Below, one piece after another: positions 62,765 to 64,000 of a stretch of DNA of 64,000 nt. Position numbers and translations under genes: made by a program. The notes beneath the pieces were generated by a model. The model saw only the letters and a list, made by a program, of their open reading frames with translations, was not told where the DNA came from and made no database searches. The stretch spans positions 93,667,135-93,731,134 of the forward strand of contig CM042141.1 of the NCBI GenBank assembly GCA_023376005.1, given 5' to 3'. Origin of the DNA: Doryteuthis pealeii. Taxonomy: Eukaryota > Mollusca > Cephalopoda > Myopsida > Loliginidae. Every line of letters starts with the position of its first letter. The first letter of the stretch is position 1.

Positions 62765-63272
62765 CTTCTTCTTCTTCTTCTTCTTCTTCTTCTTCTTTTC
62801 TTCTTCTTCCTTCCTCTTCTTCGTTTTCTACCCCCTTCTTCTTCTTCTTCTTCTTCTTCTTCTTCTTCTTCTTCTTCTTCTACCCCCTTCTTCTTCTTCT
62901 TCTTCTTCTTCTACCCCCCTTCTTCTTCTTTCTTCTTTCTACCGCCTTCCTCTTCTTCTTTTTCTACCCCTTCTTCTTCTTCTTCTTCTTCTTTTCTTCT
63001 TCTTCTTCTTCTTCTTCTTCTTCTTCTTCTTCTTCTTCTTCTTCTTCTTTCTTCTTTCTACGCCTTCCTCTTCTTCTTTTTACCCCTTCTTCTTCTTCTT
63101 CTTCTTCTTCTTCTTCTTCTTCTTCTTCTTCTTCTTCTTCTTCTTCTTCTTCTACCGCCTTCCTCTTCTTCTTTTTCTACCCCCTTCTTCTTCTTCTTCT
63201 TCTTCTTCTTCTTCTTCTTCTTCTTCTTCTTCTTCTTCTTCTTTTTCCACCTCCTTCGTCTTCTTCTTCTTA
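62650..63272. repeat. (TTC)n mega-microsatellite
   Basis: About 620 bp of almost pure pyrimidine on the plus strand. Blocks of TTC are interrupted by TACCGCCTTCCTCTTCTTC and TCTACCCCCTTC spacers at irregular intervals. Long open frames here are artefacts. Confidence 0.95.
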
Positions 63273-63970
63273 GCAATTATGAATACTTCACAATATCCTA
63301 AAGATATTTAAAAAACAAAAAGATATTTAAAGATTATTGAAAAAAAAATATATATTAACCAGAATTTTTAAAAAAATTGCATCTTCTTTTACCCATTGCA
63401 AACTTTATATAAACTGATGCAAAAGTACCCAGCGCCATCTTTTGAATAATGTTAGGGAAATCTTAGAAGAATCATTAAAGTTTACTCAGTGCCCAAAAAA
63501 AGGAAACTTAAAGATTTCATAAGAAAAGTCAGAGAAAATGCTTTCATTGCTGAATAATGATGCCTTGAATTTGTATAAATAAAAGATTTTGTTGAAAAGT
63601 ACTGACGTGTTCGGCAATGATTTGATAGCAAGAAAAAGCCAAAAAAGCTTAAGGAGATTTTGATTATTTCAATGTCATTGACAACGTCTCAAACAATTCA
63701 TCACCAACCTGCGATACAAGTTGGATACAGTTGACAGTTTATTCAGACTTAGTTCCTGCTCGATAATAGGTGTGTGTGTGTCTGATAGATGGTTTCTAAA
63801 AATAAACACAACAATATTTTAATTGGTTTCACTCATCTTAAAAACTGTTACCAGACAATGAGGATTTTCATATCGGTGTTGCTTTCACTCAGCCTTTTAA
63901 AAGTGTCATCAATAAGATATTACTTTTAAAATGCCGGCAAATGAGGCCACAGCAGGGGAGAAAAAATGGC
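63273..63970. other. Unassigned right end
   Basis: No gene or known repeat recognised until 63975, where an element-3 end (GGTTGGTTGGATTTTATGGC) begins and is cut by the window. Confidence 0.5.
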
Positions 63971-64000
63971 TACCTCTGGTTGGTTGGATTTTATGGCATT

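Noticed and set aside
62611..63273. 220-codon open frame (Leu/Ser/Phe) and its Arg/Lys-rich antisense frame
   Set aside because: Low-complexity translation of the (TTC)n tract.

Overview
The window is animal nuclear DNA: intron-rich, AT-rich and packed with SINEs, LINE and Penelope fragments, Helitron-like elements, MITEs and microsatellites. The one host gene I can reconstruct is a cytosolic/nuclear-type hexosaminidase D (HEXD, glycoside hydrolase family 20). A mollusc, most likely a cephalopod, is my inference from gene size, the very high load of tRNA-derived SINEs and the Penelope/Helitron mix. It is not proven by any single sequence.

Layout. Positions 1-2570 hold the 3' part of a decayed Copia-type LTR retrotransposon. 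Positions 2570-5846 are repeats, including a fold-back with telomere-like repeats in its loop. Positions 5847-46934 hold HEXD on the + strand: 14 coding exons whose splice phases join into one 478-residue reading frame, with the Asp-Glu catalytic pair at residues 147-148. All exons have GT/AG borders except the donor of exon 9, which reads TT where GT is expected. The introns are full of mobile DNA. They include a LINE interrupted by another LINE fragment with a 21-bp target duplication, tandem tRNA-like units, two long-TIR MITEs, a compact Penelope-like element with a GIY-YIG domain, and a R2-like LINE fragment lying between two 237-bp direct repeats. There is also a TA-flanked DNA transposon of about 2.7 kb with a possible small exon. 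Positions 46935-64000 lie downstream of HEXD. They hold a poly(A) signal and then only repeats: SINEs, a mariner MITE, LINE and mariner remnants, and a 620-bp (TTC)n tract at the right end.

Repeat names used here (SINE-1, SINE-2, element-3 and so on) are my own labels for families recurring in this window. They were assigned by eye and their edges are approximate. Apart from HEXD, nothing here forms a pathway or operon; the remaining coding potential belongs to mobile elements.
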